Shown here: positions 1 through 10,060 of the stretch, piece after piece
Layout: each line of letters starts with the position of its first letter
Position numbering within the stretch: the first letter of the stretch is position 1
Assembly (NCBI RefSeq): GCF_028640845.1
Contig: NC_080543.1
Location: 3,351,459 to 3,415,458, forward strand
Length of the DNA stretch: 64,000 bases
Direction: 5' to 3'
Source of the DNA: Ahaetulla prasina
Lineage: Eukaryota; Chordata; Lepidosauria; Squamata; Colubridae
Notes under the pieces: model-generated
Databases searched by the model: none
What the model was told of the DNA's origin: nothing
What the model saw: only the letters and a program-made list of their open reading frames with translations
Position numbers and translations under genes: made by a program

Positions 1-2462
1 CAGGCTTAAAGTTGCCAAGGTTAGAGACCCCTGCCCTAGTCAGCATGGGTGGACTTCAACTCCCAGCATTCCCCAGCCGGCCGTTCTCCATGATGGCTGG
101 GGAATTCTGGGAGTTGAAGTCCGCCAGGCTTAAAGTTGCCAAGGTTAGAGACCCCTGCCCTAGTCAGCACGGGTGGACTTCAACTCCCAGAATTCCCCAG
201 CCGGCTGTTCTCCATGATGGTTGGGGAATTCTGGGAGTTGAAGTCCGCCAGGCTTAAAGTTGCCAAGGTTAGAGACCCCTGCCCTAGTCAGCATGGGTGG
301 ACTCCAACTCCCAGAATTCCTCAGCTGGCTGTTCTCCATGATGGCTGGGGAATTCTGGGAGTTGAAGTCCTTCAGGCTTAAAGTTGCCAAGGTTAGAGAC
401 CCCTGCCCTAGTCAGCATGGGTGGACTCCAACTCCCAGAATTCCTCAGCTGGCTGTTCTCCATGATGGCTGGGGAATTCTGGGAGTTGAAGTCCTTCAGG
501 CTTAAAGTTGCCAAGGTTAGAGACCCCTGCCCTAGTCAGCATGGGTGGACTCCAACTCCCAGAATTCCTCAGCTGGCTGTTCTCCATGATGGCTGGGGAA
601 TGCTGGGAGTTGAAGTCCGCCAGGCTTAAAGTTGCCAAGGTTAGAGACCCCTGCCCTAGTCAGCATGGGTGGACTCCAACTCCCAGAATTCCTCAGCTGG
701 CTGTTCTCCATGATGGCTGGGGAATGCTGGGAGTTGAAGTCCGCCAGGCTTAAAGTTGCCAAGGTTAGAGACCCCTGCCCTAGTCAGCATGGGTGGATTC
801 CAACTCCCAGAATTCCTCAGCTGGCTGTTCTCCATGATGGCTGGGAAATTCTGGGAGTTGAAGTCCACCAGGCTAGAGACCCCTGCCTAGTCAGCACGGG
901 TGTACTTCAACTCCCAGCATTCCCCAGCCGGCTGTTCCCCATGATGGTTGGGGAATTCTGGGAGTTGAAGTCCTTCAGGCTTAAAGTTGCCAAGGTTAGA
1001 GACCCCTGCCCTAGTCAGCATGGATGGACTTCAACTCCCAGAATTCCCCAGCCGGCTGTTCTCCATGATGGTTGGGGAATTCTGGGAGTTGAAGTCCGCC
1101 AGACTTAAAGTTGCCAAGGTTAGAGACCCCTGCCCTAGTCAGCATGGGTGTACTTCAACTCCCAGCATTCCCCAGCCGGCTGTTCTCCATGATGGTTGGG
1201 GAATTCTGGGAGTTGAAGTCCTTCAGGCTTAAAGTTGCCAAGGTTAGAGACCCCTGCCCTAGTCAGCATGGATGGACTTCAACTCCCAGAATTCCCCAGC
1301 CGGCTGTTCTCCATGATGGTTGGGGAATTCTGGGAGTTGAAGTCCGCCAGGCTTAAAGTTGCCAAGGTTAGAGACCCCTGCCCTAGTCAGCATGGGTGGA
1401 CTCCAACTCCCAGAATTCCTCAGCTGGCTGTTCTCCATGATGGCTGGGGAATTCTGGGAGTTGAAGTCCTTCAGGCTTAAAGTTGCCAAGGTTAGAGACC
1501 CCTGCCCTAGTCAGCATGGGTGGACTCCAACTCCCAGAATTCCTCAGCTGGCTGTTCTCCATGATGGCTGGGGAATTCTGGGAGTTGAAGTCCTTCAGGC
1601 TTAAAGTTGCCAAGGTTAGAGACCCCTGCCCTAGTCAGCATGGGTGGACTCCAACTCCCAGAATTCCTCAGCTGGCTGTTCTCCATGATGGCTGGGGAAT
1701 GCTGGGAGTTGAAGTCCGCCAGGCTTAAAGTTGCCAAGGTTAGAGACCCCTGCCCTAGTCAGCATGGGTGGACTCCAACTCCCAGAATTCCTCAGCTGGC
1801 TGTTCTCCATGATGGCTGGGGAATGCTGGGAGTTGAAGTCCGCCAGGCTTAAAGTTGCCAAGGTTAGAGACCCCTGCCCTAGTCAGCATGGGTGGACTCC
1901 AACTCCCAGAATTCCTCAGCTGGCTGTTCTCCATGATGGCTGGGAAATTCTGGGAGTTGAAGTCCGCCAGGCTTAAAGTTGCCAAGGTTAGAGACCCCTG
2001 CCCTAGTCAGCACGGGTGGACTTCAACTCCCAGAATTCCTCAGCCGGCTGTTCTCCATGATGGTTGGGGAATTCTGGGAGTTGAAGTCCTTCAGGCTTAA
2101 AGTTGCCAAGGTTAGAGACCCCTGCCCTAGTCAGCATGGGTGGACTTCAACTCCCAGAATTCCCCAGCCGGCTGTTCTCCATGATGGCTGGGGAATGCTG
2201 GGAATTGAAGTCCGCCAGACTTAAAGTTGCCAAGGTTAGAGACCCCTGCCCTAGTCAGCATGGGTGTACTTCAACTCCCAGCATTCCCCAGCCGGCTGTT
2301 CTCCATGATGGTTGGGGAATGCTGGGAGTTGAAGTCCGCCAGGCTTAAAGTTGCCAAGGTTAGAGACCCCTGCCCTAGTCAGCATGGGTGGACTCCAACT
2401 CCCAGAATTCCTCAGCTGGCTGTTCTCCAGGATGGCTGGGGAATGCTGGGAGTTGAAGTCCA
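1..2462. repeat. 124-bp satellite derived from a hAT-type MITE
   Basis: About 20 head-to-tail monomers of 124 bp run from the window edge to about 2462. Each monomer holds both MITE arms: ACTTCAACTCCCAGAATTCC and its inverse GGAATTCTGGGAGTTGAAGT, about 30 bp apart, plus the terminal sequence GTTGCCAAGGTTAGAGACCC. One monomer (about 863-986) is 107 bp because 17 bp of the TTAAAGTTGCCAAGGT segment are missing. Monomer variants recur in order: those at 136-860 reappear at 1235-1960 (offset 1099) and those at 863-1235 at 1979-2351 (offset 1116), a two-copy higher-order repeat of nine monomers. Open frames of 76-81 codons on both strands are read-through of the repeat; 124 is not a multiple of 3 and no protein is implied. 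The left end lies outside the window. Confidence 0.93.
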
Positions 2463-2896
2463 CAAATCTTAAATCCTTGAATTGAGCCCGGATTGTGCCA
2501 ATCTGGGTATTTTATGGGTGGCCATGCCAGCCCAATTTTTTTTTTTTTGTGGGGAGAGGGGTGGACGGACGGACTTCTGCAGCCAAGCGAAGTAGCTTCT
2601 TCCTCCGCCACTTTTGGCTGCTGTCGGGAAAGGAAATTTACTAGCTCTGGAGGCAGCTGGGCCGAAGACCGGTTGTCAGATGGGGTTGTCATAGAAACCT
2701 GCCAATGTTTAATTGGGGTTAATTAACGAAGCAGGAGGCCAACGCTCTGGAGCTGAGGGAGCGCAGATGGCAAAAAGATTTTCTTTCCTCTCCAGAAAGC
2801 AGAATGGACTTTTTGGGGTGGGGTCTTCTGGATTCTGAATTCTGGAAAGGCGAAGAAGGATGGTGGGAAGTCGGTGGTCCTCCTTCTCTAATCTGG
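2463..2896. other. Non-repetitive intergenic sequence
   Basis: This stretch begins where the satellite stops. It has a poly-T run near 2537-2548, but I see no recognisable repeat, exon or RNA gene. Confidence 0.5.
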
Positions 2897-3664
2897 CTCA
2901 CTTAACAGCTGTCTCTCACTTAGCAACGGAAAGTTTGAGCTCAATTGTGGCTGTAAGTCGAGGATTATCTATAACAGCTCCCAAATGCCATTCCTTGACT
3001 CTTTTTTGAGAGTTCTCATGAGAACTAGAAGCTTGACGTTCTTTTGAATCAAGAGAGGATCAGATAACAGATGCTTATCCACTGCAGCATCCCCCTGGTC
3101 ATGTGATCAAAATTCGGCTGCTTGGCAGCTGACTCACGTTTACGACGGTTGGGGTGTCCCCGGGGTCACGTGATTCCCCTTTTGCAACCAGCAAAGGTCA
3201 ATGGGGAAGCCAGATCCACTTAACAACCGTGTTACTAAACTTAACAACTGCGGCCAAAAAGGTCGTAAAACGGGTCAAAACTCACTTAACAGCTGTCTCT
3301 CACTTAGCAACGGAAAGTTTGAGCTCAACTGTGGCTGTAAGTCGAGGATTATCTATAACAGCTCCCAAATGCCATTCCTTGACTCTTCTTTGAGAGTTCT
3401 CATGAGAACTAGAAGCTTGACGTTCTTTTGAATCAAGAGAGGATCAGATAACAGATGCTTATCCACTGCAGCATCCCCCTGGTCATGTGATCAAAATTTG
3501 GCTGCTTGGCAGCTGACTCAGGTTTACGACGGTCGGGGTGTCCCCGGGGTCATGTGATCCCCTTTTGCGACCAGCAAAGGTCAATGGGGAAGCCAGATTC
3601 ACTTAACAACCGTGTCACTAAGTTAACAATTCGCTTAACACTGGATTTGCATCGTATGCAAAGC
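2897..3664 (+). repeat. 384-bp tandem duplication containing Tigger-like sequence
   Basis: The block starting CTTAACAGCTGTCTCTCACT at 2901 reappears at 3285, and matching continues to about 3645 at the same 384-bp offset with few differences. The unit joins the 3' part of a Tigger-like MITE (ending GTCGAGGATTATCTATA), about 100 bp of other sequence (GAGAGTTCTCATGAGAACTA, itself partly palindromic) and the middle of the same MITE. The duplication is therefore younger than the MITE insertion. Confidence 0.85.
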
Positions 3665-3814
3665 AATGACATCTTTGGCTTTAGCCTAGTGTGCTATAGG
3701 AGCATAGCTCTCATTGTGGTTTGTTTCAACAAGCTATAATCAAACCACGGCTTAATATGAAGTATGACTATCACTGGCCCTGCAGTAACTCCCAGATTAG
3801 ACAATATCCGACTG

Positions 3815-4151
3815 ATGCAATTCAGACAACTGGACAGCCATTTGTCTGAAACGGTATGGGGTCTCCTGCCTGAGCAGGGGGTTGGACTAGAAGACCTCCG
3901 AGGTCCCCCTTCCAACTCTGTTATACTATTCTCCAAAGCCCCTGAGGGCAGGACAAGAAGCAACAGAAGGAAACTAATCAAGGAGAGAAGCAACCTAGAA
4001 CTAAGGAGAAATTTCCTGACAGTGAGAACAATTAATCAGTGGAACAACTTGCCACCAGAAGTTGTAAATGCTCCAACACTGGAGGTTTTGTTTAAGAAGC
4101 GATTGGAAAGCCGTTTGTTCAGGATGCATAAAGGTCTCCTGCCAAGGGCAT
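3815..4151 (+). mobile_element. CR1 LINE 3' end, two adjoining fragments
   Basis: 3815-3928 is a CR1 3' tail (GGACAGCCATTTGTCTG, then GTTGGACTAGAAGACCTCC). From about 3929 a second fragment encodes the end of the CR1 reverse-transcriptase ORF, with the typical stretches [30 protein letters not shown] and [17 protein letters not shown]. It then passes into the 3' UTR, which is expanded in tandem just downstream. Confidence 0.85.
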
Positions 4152-4343
4152 GGGGTTAGACTCGATGACCTCCAAGGTCCCTTCCAGTCCTATGATTCTG
4201 GGGTTAGACTCGATGACCTCCAAGGCCCCTTCCAGTCCTATGATTCTGGGGTTAGACTCGATGACCTCCAAGGCCCCTTCCAGTCCTTTGATTCTGGGGT
4301 TAGACTCGATGACCTCCAAGGCCCCTTCCAGTCCCTCGATTCT
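4152..4343 (+). repeat. 48-bp minisatellite made from the CR1 3' UTR
   Basis: Four units of exactly 48 bp start at 4152, 4200, 4248 and 4296. Each reads GGGGTTAGACTCGATGACCT, then CCAAGGCCCCTTCCAG, then TCCTATGATTCT with a few substitutions. The unit matches the CR1 terminal sequence GTTGGACTAGATGACCTCCA found in other copies here, so the CR1 end was amplified in place. Because 48 is a multiple of 3, the frame stays open through the array. Confidence 0.9.
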
Positions 4344-4670
4344 ATATTAAGTCTTGTCCAATGCATCATAGATAGATAGGTAGACTCTATCACAGGCCCC
4401 ACCAGGCCACCAAGCCGACTTTGGCTGAAAGCATCAACCAGGCTTCAAAAATATGTACGAACTGGGGCTCACAGCTCAATTAAGATCTTCCATTTCAGAG
4501 GAATGCGGGAGCTGAAGGGATTAGAATGCGTTCCGGGCATTTTTTATTGCTTACTCTTGTACTAGCGATCTGTTTGTCAATAAATTAATTAGTAAAGAAG
4601 AGCTTTTAATCGGAGGGAGCATTTCCCCAAAGCTTCCTCAAATTCCTTCCTGCTTTCTTTTTCTTTTTTT
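4344..4670. other. Non-repetitive intergenic sequence
   Basis: This is AT-rich sequence with a short GATA run near 4370-4382. I see no gene or recognised repeat. Confidence 0.45.
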
Positions 4671-5150
4671 TGTCACAACATATAATGAAAGAAAACAATA
4701 GGACAGGAACGGTAGGAATAAGGAACACTTATGCACACCCCTTATAGTCCTCTTAGGAATGGGGTGAGGTCAATATTAGAAAGTTTTTGGTTGAAGTTTT
4801 TGGGATTTTGGGAAGAGACCACAGAGTCGGATAGTGTATTCCAAGCATTAACAACTCTGTTACAAAAGTCGTATTTTCTGCAATCAAGATTGAAGCGGTT
4901 AACATTAAGCTTAAATCTATTGTGCGCTCCTGTATTGTTGCAATTGAAGCTGAAGTAGTCTTCGACAGGAAGGACATTGCAATAGATGATTCTATGAGTT
5001 AAACTCAGGTCTTGTCGGAGTCGGCGGAGTTCTAAATTTTCTAATCCCAGGATTTCAAGTCTGGTGGTATATAAGGTATTTTGTTGTATTCAGAGGAGCG
5101 GAGAACTCTTCTTGTAAAATATTTCTGGACTCGTTCAATTGTATTAATGT
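4671..5150 (-). mobile_element. CR1/Rex-type LINE, 3' end with ORF2 C-terminus
   Basis: Read on the minus strand, the sequence encodes a LINE ORF2 C-terminus. It includes LEILGLENLELRRLRQDL, SLTHRIIYCNVLPVEDYF and NRVVNAWNTLSDSVVSS, ending in PFLRGL and a stop. The 3' UTR follows with TACCGTTCCTGTCCTATTG and the terminal TGTTGTGACAAAA. This organisation is that of jockey/CR1-group LINEs. The frame shows at least one break, so this is a dead 5'-truncated copy. The exact clade is inferred. Confidence 0.75.
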
Positions 5151-5205
5151 ATTAATTAATTAATGTATTATTGCTAGTTCCCAGGACTAGCCATTTGAGT
5201 TTGGA

Positions 5206-5276
5206 GGGGTCCTTGGTGCTCCCTCTGGGCTTGCTTTTTTTCTTGCAGATGTTTCATGACCCAAACTAGGTAAGAT
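5206..5276 (-). repeat. Ribozyme-like (Penelope-like) repeat, degraded copy
   Basis: The minus strand carries the family's downstream segment: GAAACATCTGCAAGAAAA, an AAGCCCAGAGGGAGCACCAA variant, then GGACCCC. The core part is truncated at the junction with the next LINE. See 61855-62680 for the family description. Confidence 0.6.
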
Positions 5277-5474
5277 GCTTGGAACTCATTACTTGACTCT
5301 GTGGTCTCTTCCCAAAATCCCAAAATCTTCAACCAGAAACTGTCTACTATTGACCTCACCCCATTCCTAAGAGGACTATAAGGGGCGTGCATAAGAGCAC
5401 AAAAACGTGCCTACCGTTCCTGTCCTATTGTTGTCTTCATTATATCAAATTAATATAGTTATTGCATATTTTTT

Positions 5475-5529
<55 letters not shown>

Positions 5530-5605
5530 CTTCAAGATATGTTGTTTTATCTATGACAATTGTTTGTGTATACTGTTGTGACAAAAAATAATAATTAAAA
5601 AATAG
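5264..5605 (+). mobile_element. CR1/Rex-type LINE 3' end with internal (TA)n
   Basis: This is the same family as the element at 4671-5150 but on the opposite strand. It runs from the ORF2 C-terminal codons (SVVSSQNPKIFNQKLSTI) through CTACCGTTCCTGTCCTATTG to TGTTGTGACAAAAAATAATA. A (TA)n run of about 24 dinucleotides (5478-5526) interrupts the 3' UTR. With the copy at 4671 it forms an inverted pair about 115 bp apart. Confidence 0.75.
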
Positions 5606-5960
5606 ATGCCAGAAGGGAGGGGGGGATTGTAGAGAAGGAGAAAGGGAGGAAGAGGAGGAGGAACGGAAGGGAGGGGAAGGATGGGAGGAGGAGGAGGAGG
5701 AAGGGAGGGAGGAGGGGAGGAGGAAGGGAGGAGGAGGAAGGTGAGAGGAGGGAGGGAGGAGGAAGGTGGGAGGAGGAGGAGGAGGGAGGGAGGAGGAGGA
5801 AGAAGGCAGGAGGAGGATGGAAGGGAAGGGCAAGGATGGGAGGAGGAGGAGGAAGGGAAGGGGAGGAGGAGGAGGGAGGGGGAGGAGGAAGAGAGGGGGA
5901 GGAGGAAGGTGAGAGGAGGAGGAAGAGGAGGAGGAGGAAAAGGAGGAGGAGGAGGGGAGG
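5605..5960 (+). repeat. Polypurine (GGA)n tract
   Basis: This is about 355 bp of almost pure G and A on the plus strand with a GGA/GGAA period. It runs into GGCTGTGGGGTCCTTG at 5957, the flank of the ribozyme-like repeat. Long open frames of Gly/Glu/Arg or Pro/Ser are composition artefacts. Confidence 0.9.
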
Positions 5961-6275
5961 CTGTGGGGTCCTTGTTGCTTGCCGAGCTTGGTTGTTTACT
6001 TTCGCCGCGAACTTAAAACCTATTTATTCCGTCTAGTTGGACTGGCTTGATTTAAAAAAATTTAAATTGCTTTTATGGGTTTTAAATTTTGGTAAATTTT
6101 ATAGGGTGTTATTGTATTTTAAATTTTTGGGCCAATTGAATAAGTTTTTCAAGGGGTTGTTCTTAATATTATATGTACTGTTCTTTTTGTATTTTATTCT
6201 GGCTGTGCACCGCCCTGAGTCCTTCGGGAGAAGGGCGGTATACAAATTAAAATATTACTATTATTATTATTATTA
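5961..6275 (+). mobile_element. L2/CR1-like LINE 3' end
   Basis: After a short remnant of the ribozyme-like repeat (to about 6000), the sequence reads as a LINE 3' UTR. It ends CACCGCCCTGAGTCCTTCGG, GAGAAGGGCGGTATACAAAT and an (ATT)n tail. The same end occurs at 9885, 29235, 52553 and 59430; the 52.5-kb copy includes coding sequence. Confidence 0.8.
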
Positions 6276-6540
6276 AGACATTTCATTACCCAACGAGGTA
6301 ACATCATCAGTGCTAGAAGGGAGTGGGATTTGTGAAGGAAGAGGAAGAGGAGGAGAAGGAGAAGGAGGAGAGGGAGGGGGAGGGGAGGCTGTGGGGTCCT
6401 TGGTGCTCTCTGAGCTGGGTTGTTGTCTTACAGATCCTTCATTACCCAAACTTGGTTTTCTTGCAGAGGTTGCACTGATGATGTTACCTAGTCAGGTAAC
6501 GTCTACAAGAAAGCCGGCAACCTCACAGAGCATCTAGGAC
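6276..6540. repeat. Ribozyme-like repeat units in both orientations, with purine tract
   Basis: A minus-strand unit (CATTTCATTACCCAACGAGG, then TAACATCATCAGTGCTAGAA) is followed by a GGA-rich tract, the flank GGGGTCCTTGGTGCTCTCTG, and a plus-strand unit at about 6470-6530 (CACTGATGATGTTACCTAGT). The plus unit has lost the GAAA portion of the core (it reads CAGGTAACGTCTACAAGAAA), so it cannot be a working hammerhead. Confidence 0.75.
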
Positions 6541-6613
6541 TCCACATTGTTCAACCCTGAACCTACAAATATTCTCCTTTATTAAGTTTTCTGTAAAATA
6601 TTAAACTCCAACA

Positions 6614-7008
6614 CAGATAGTCCTTGACTTACAACAAGTTCACTTAGTGACCATTCAAAGTTACAACGGGAACTGAAAAAAGCGACCATTTTTCACACTT
6701 ACGACCACGGCAGCATCCCCATGGTCGCGTGATCAAAATTCAGAGGCTGGGCAACTGACTCATATTTATGACGGTGGCAGCGTCCAGGGGTCACGTGATC
6801 CCCTCTTGTGACCTTCCGACAAGGAAAGTCAACGGGAAAAGCCCGATTCACTTAACGACCGGGTTACAAACTTAAATCACTCAACTGCTGTGATTCGCTT
6901 AACGACTGTAAGAAGAAAGTCCGGAAAAAGGAGCAAAATTCACTTAACCGTCTTGCTTAACAGCGGAAATTTGGGGCTCAATTGTGGTTGTAAGTAGAGG
7001 ACTACATG
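6614..7008 (+). mobile_element. Tigger-like (TcMar) MITE
   Basis: A 395-bp copy runs from CAGATAGTCCTTGACTTAC to GTAAGTAGAGGACTACATG, inverted termini of the family whose better copies begin CAGGTAGTCCTCGACTTAC. TA follows the right end. No transposase is encoded. The interior includes GGTCACGTGATCCCC (E-box CACGTG at 6792). Confidence 0.8.
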
Positions 7009-7605
7009 TACCCTCAATTCCTGGCATCTTCTTAGAACCACCCTCGTTTTTTGCAGGTCTGCGGCGCGAGAGGAAATGCTTGTAGTGTTTGGCTGCTAGT
7101 AAAACTGGGCCGCCCTATTTTTAGTCAAGTCGAAAGTATGGAGAGTTTATTTATAGAGTTTTCTTTGCAAACACAGTGAATTTTGGTTTCCCCCCCCCCC
7201 GTTCTTCTAAAGTCATCCTTCAAAAATGCGCATGAATTTAAAAACAAAATAAAACTCATCCATCTCAGTACGCCTTCTTTCTGGGTTTTCCAAAAGAAGT
7301 TAAAAAGAAATAAATTCAGATGTTTCTCCCTCCCTCCATCCCGAAACATTCACACCCACCAAGTTTGCATAATTTCACCCCCCCTATTTTTTGGCTTAAA
7401 AAAAAATATTAATCCAGGAATGCATGACACAGAATCTGCCCACCTCACTGAGAAAGGTCAAAGGAATGAGAAAGAAAATGGAAAGAAAGATCGCCCAGGA
7501 TTCGTGGGTGGCTGGGTGGGATCGGGATGCAGCCCTGATAGTCTAAATAAAACCTGATTTAGCTTAGACTATAGATAGCATACAATATCGAAACAACAAC
7601 AACAA
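7009..7605. other. Non-repetitive intergenic sequence
   Basis: Mostly unique sequence with a C run at about 7190-7200. I see no repeat family or coding evidence; the 124-codon open frame here resembles nothing I know. Confidence 0.45.
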
Positions 7606-7715
7606 ACAAGGGGCGTGCATAAGTGCACAAAAGTGCCTACCGTTCCTGTCCTATTGTTTTCTTTCATTATATGTGTTTATACATAATGTTGTGACAAAAT
7701 AAATAAAACAACGAA
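7606..7715 (+). mobile_element. CR1/Rex-type LINE, extreme 3' end
   Basis: GGGGCGTGCATAAGTGCAC, CTACCGTTCCTGTCCTATTG and TGTTGTGACAAAATAAATAA match the 3' UTR seen at 5360-5600 and, inverted, at 4671-4740. Confidence 0.75.
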
Positions 7716-7794
7716 AAGAGTGACATTGATCACTTGGCTTCGAAACAGCAAAGCCTCAATGGGCCCTTTATTTGGGTCTACTGTCCCATCTCTG

Positions 7795-8860
7795 TGGACT
7801 TCAACTCCCAGAATTCCCCAGGCAGCATGGGGAACTTCAACTCAACTCCCAGAATTCCCTAGGCAGTTTGGGTAGACTTCATTTGCCAGAACTTTCCAGC
7901 TAGCATGAGTGGACTTCAACTCCCACAATTCCAAAGCCAGGACCTGTAGACTTCAGGTCCCAGAATTCCCCAGGCAGCATGGATGAACCAACTCCCAGAA
8001 TTCCCTAGCCAAACTGGATGGATTTCAACTCCCAGGATTCCCTAGTCAGCATGAATGGACTTCAACTCCCAGGATTCCCCAGCCAGCATGAATGGACTTC
8101 AACTCCCAGGATTCCCCAGCCAGCATGAATGGACTTCAACTCCCAGGATTCCCCAGCCAGCATGAATGGACTTCAACTCCCAGGATTCCCCAACCAGCAT
8201 GAATGGACTTCAACTCCCAGGATTCCCCAGCCAGCATGAATGGACTTCAACTCCCAGGATTCCCCAGCCAGCTATGTGGACTTCAACTCCCAGATTTCCC
8301 TAGTCAGCAAGGATGGACTTCAACTCCCAGAGTTCCCCAGTCGGCATGAATGGACTTCAACTCCCAGGATTCCCTAGTCAGCAAGGACATAAACTCTCAG
8401 GATTCCCCAGTCAGCAAGGATGGACTTCAACTCCCAGGATTCTCTCGTCAGCAAGGATGGACTTCAACTCCCAGGATTCCCTAGTCAGCATGGATGGACT
8501 TCAACTCCCAGGATTCCCTAGTAGGCATGGTTGGACTTCAACTCCCAGAATTCCCTCGTCAGCAAGGATGGACTTCAACTCCCAGGATTCCCTAGTCAGC
8601 AAGGATGGACTTCAACTCCCAGGATTCCCTAGTCAGCATGGATGGACTTCAACTCCCAGGATTCCCTAGTAGGCATGGATGGACTTCAACTCCCAGGATT
8701 CCCTCGTCAGCAAGGATGGACTTCAACTCCCAGGATTCCCTACTCAGTATGGACTTCAACTCCCAGGATTCCCTACTCAGTATGGACTTCAACTCCCAGG
8801 ACCCCCTAGTCAGCATAGATGGACTTCAACTCCCAGAATTTCCCAGCCAGCCAGAAACAA
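7795..8860 (+). repeat. 37-bp tandem array of the MITE core
   Basis: Roughly 27 units of about 34-37 bp, the commonest being TGGACTTCAACTCCCAGGAT followed by TCCCCAGCCAGCATGAA. Units near 8040-8270 are nearly identical; those at 7795-8030 and 8280-8860 diverge (AAGGA, TAGGCATGG, TATGG variants), which suggests the homogeneous middle is youngest. The unit is the left arm of the MITE. I see no MITE terminal repeat at either edge. Confidence 0.92.
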
Positions 8861-8993
8861 CCTAAGCAATCAGGTCTGTTTTTTTACTTCACTTTATTCT
8901 AAGTCCTTTCAACCACCATCAACAGGTTCCTTCATTCGAACTCAACGCAACTCTCAACAGCCCAAGGCACCTTTCACACAACGACACTCTCGT

Positions 8994-9060
8994 TGTACAG
9001 TAGCCCTTGACTTACGACCACAATTTCTGTTGCTAAGTGAGACAGTGGGTTAGAATGACT
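8994..9060 (-). mobile_element. Tigger-like MITE, terminal fragment
   Basis: TACAGTAGCCCTTGACTTAC, then GACCACAATTTCTGTTGCTA, matches the first 60 bp or so of the family read from its right end. It stops at about 9060. Confidence 0.65.
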
Positions 9061-9235
9061 GAGGGTTGGGCTCAGCTGTGCCCCAGGTGAGAGAAAAATA
9101 AACGTGTTGATTTGCCAGGTTCCTTCTTGTATCTTCATGCAGTGAGTACCGACGGCCAGGTTTTCTTAAAATTTCTAGTCATTTTTATTTTGTTTGCATC
9201 TTAAAAAAAGATTTTCAAGCTGTTCCTTGCAAATA

Positions 9236-9631
9236 CAGAGTCCTCAACTTACGACCACAATTGACCCCAACATTTGTTACCAAGGGAGGCATATGGTAAG
9301 TTAATTTTGCTCCATTTTACGACTTTTTGTGCCACAGTTGTTAAGTGAATCACTGCAGCTGTTAAGTTTAATAACACGGTCATTAAGTGAATCCGGCTTC
9401 CCGCTCTGACTTTACTTGTCAGAAGCTCGCAAAAGGTAGTCAAATGTCCCTTGGGACCCTGCCACCGTCATAAATATGAGTCAGTTGCCAAGCCTGAATT
9501 TTCATCATGTAACAGTGGAGATACTGCATCGGTCGTAAGTGCGAAAAACGGTCATAAGTCACTTTCTTTCCAGTGGTGTTGCAACTTTGGAACGGTCGCT
9601 AAATGAACTGTCGTAAGTCGAGGACTACCTG
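9236..9631 (-). mobile_element. Tigger-like (TcMar) MITE
   Basis: Near full length (396 bp), from CAGAGTCCTCAACTTACGAC to GTCGTAAGTCGAGGACTACC. TA precedes the left end at 9234-9235; the second TA appears mutated to CG. Confidence 0.82.
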
Positions 9632-9884
9632 CGCTTCCCTTCCCGAATCTACGGCCACTTTAAAAATATCCACCTCTCTCTTTTCCAGAGATTAATTCTC
9701 TTCTTGCTCTAATCACCACGTTTTGGTAAACAAGAGCGAGTGAAAGACGGGAAACCGTGCTAAAGCCGAAACTGGCGCTTCTCCAAGGTAAAGGGGGTGG
9801 GAGGCGAGGAGGGGGGAGAGAATGACTCAGAAGAAGGAAAAAGTTATTTACGGAGAGATATGGAAAGGAGGGTTTGGAAGCATT

Positions 9885-10050
9885 ATTTATTGATTTATTG
9901 ATTTATTCATATTTTTATACCGCCCTTCTCCCAAGACTCAGGGCGGTGTACAGCCAATAAAACGACAGGAATCCTAAACAAATTAAAATATTATAACCAA
10001 TTTAAAAATCTGATTTAAATAGCATAAAAGCATAAAATTTAAAGCATAAA
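9885..10050 (-). mobile_element. L2/CR1-like LINE 3' end
   Basis: The minus-strand LINE terminus is recognisable as TTTATACCGCCCTTCTCCCA, AGACTCAGGGCGGTGTACAG, preceded on the plus strand by its (ATTT)-type tail (TTTATTGATTTATTGATTTA). Confidence 0.78.
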
Positions 10051-10060
10051 AGCTCCGGTG

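Noticed and set aside
1..2472. Dozens of 76-158 codon open frames on both strands
   Set aside because: They are the 124-bp satellite read in several frames; each spans about two monomers, and the pattern repeats with the DNA period.
7795..8860. Regular short direct repeats resembling a CRISPR array
   Set aside because: There are no unique spacers; the whole 37-bp unit repeats, it matches a vertebrate MITE arm, and no cas gene or prokaryotic context exists.
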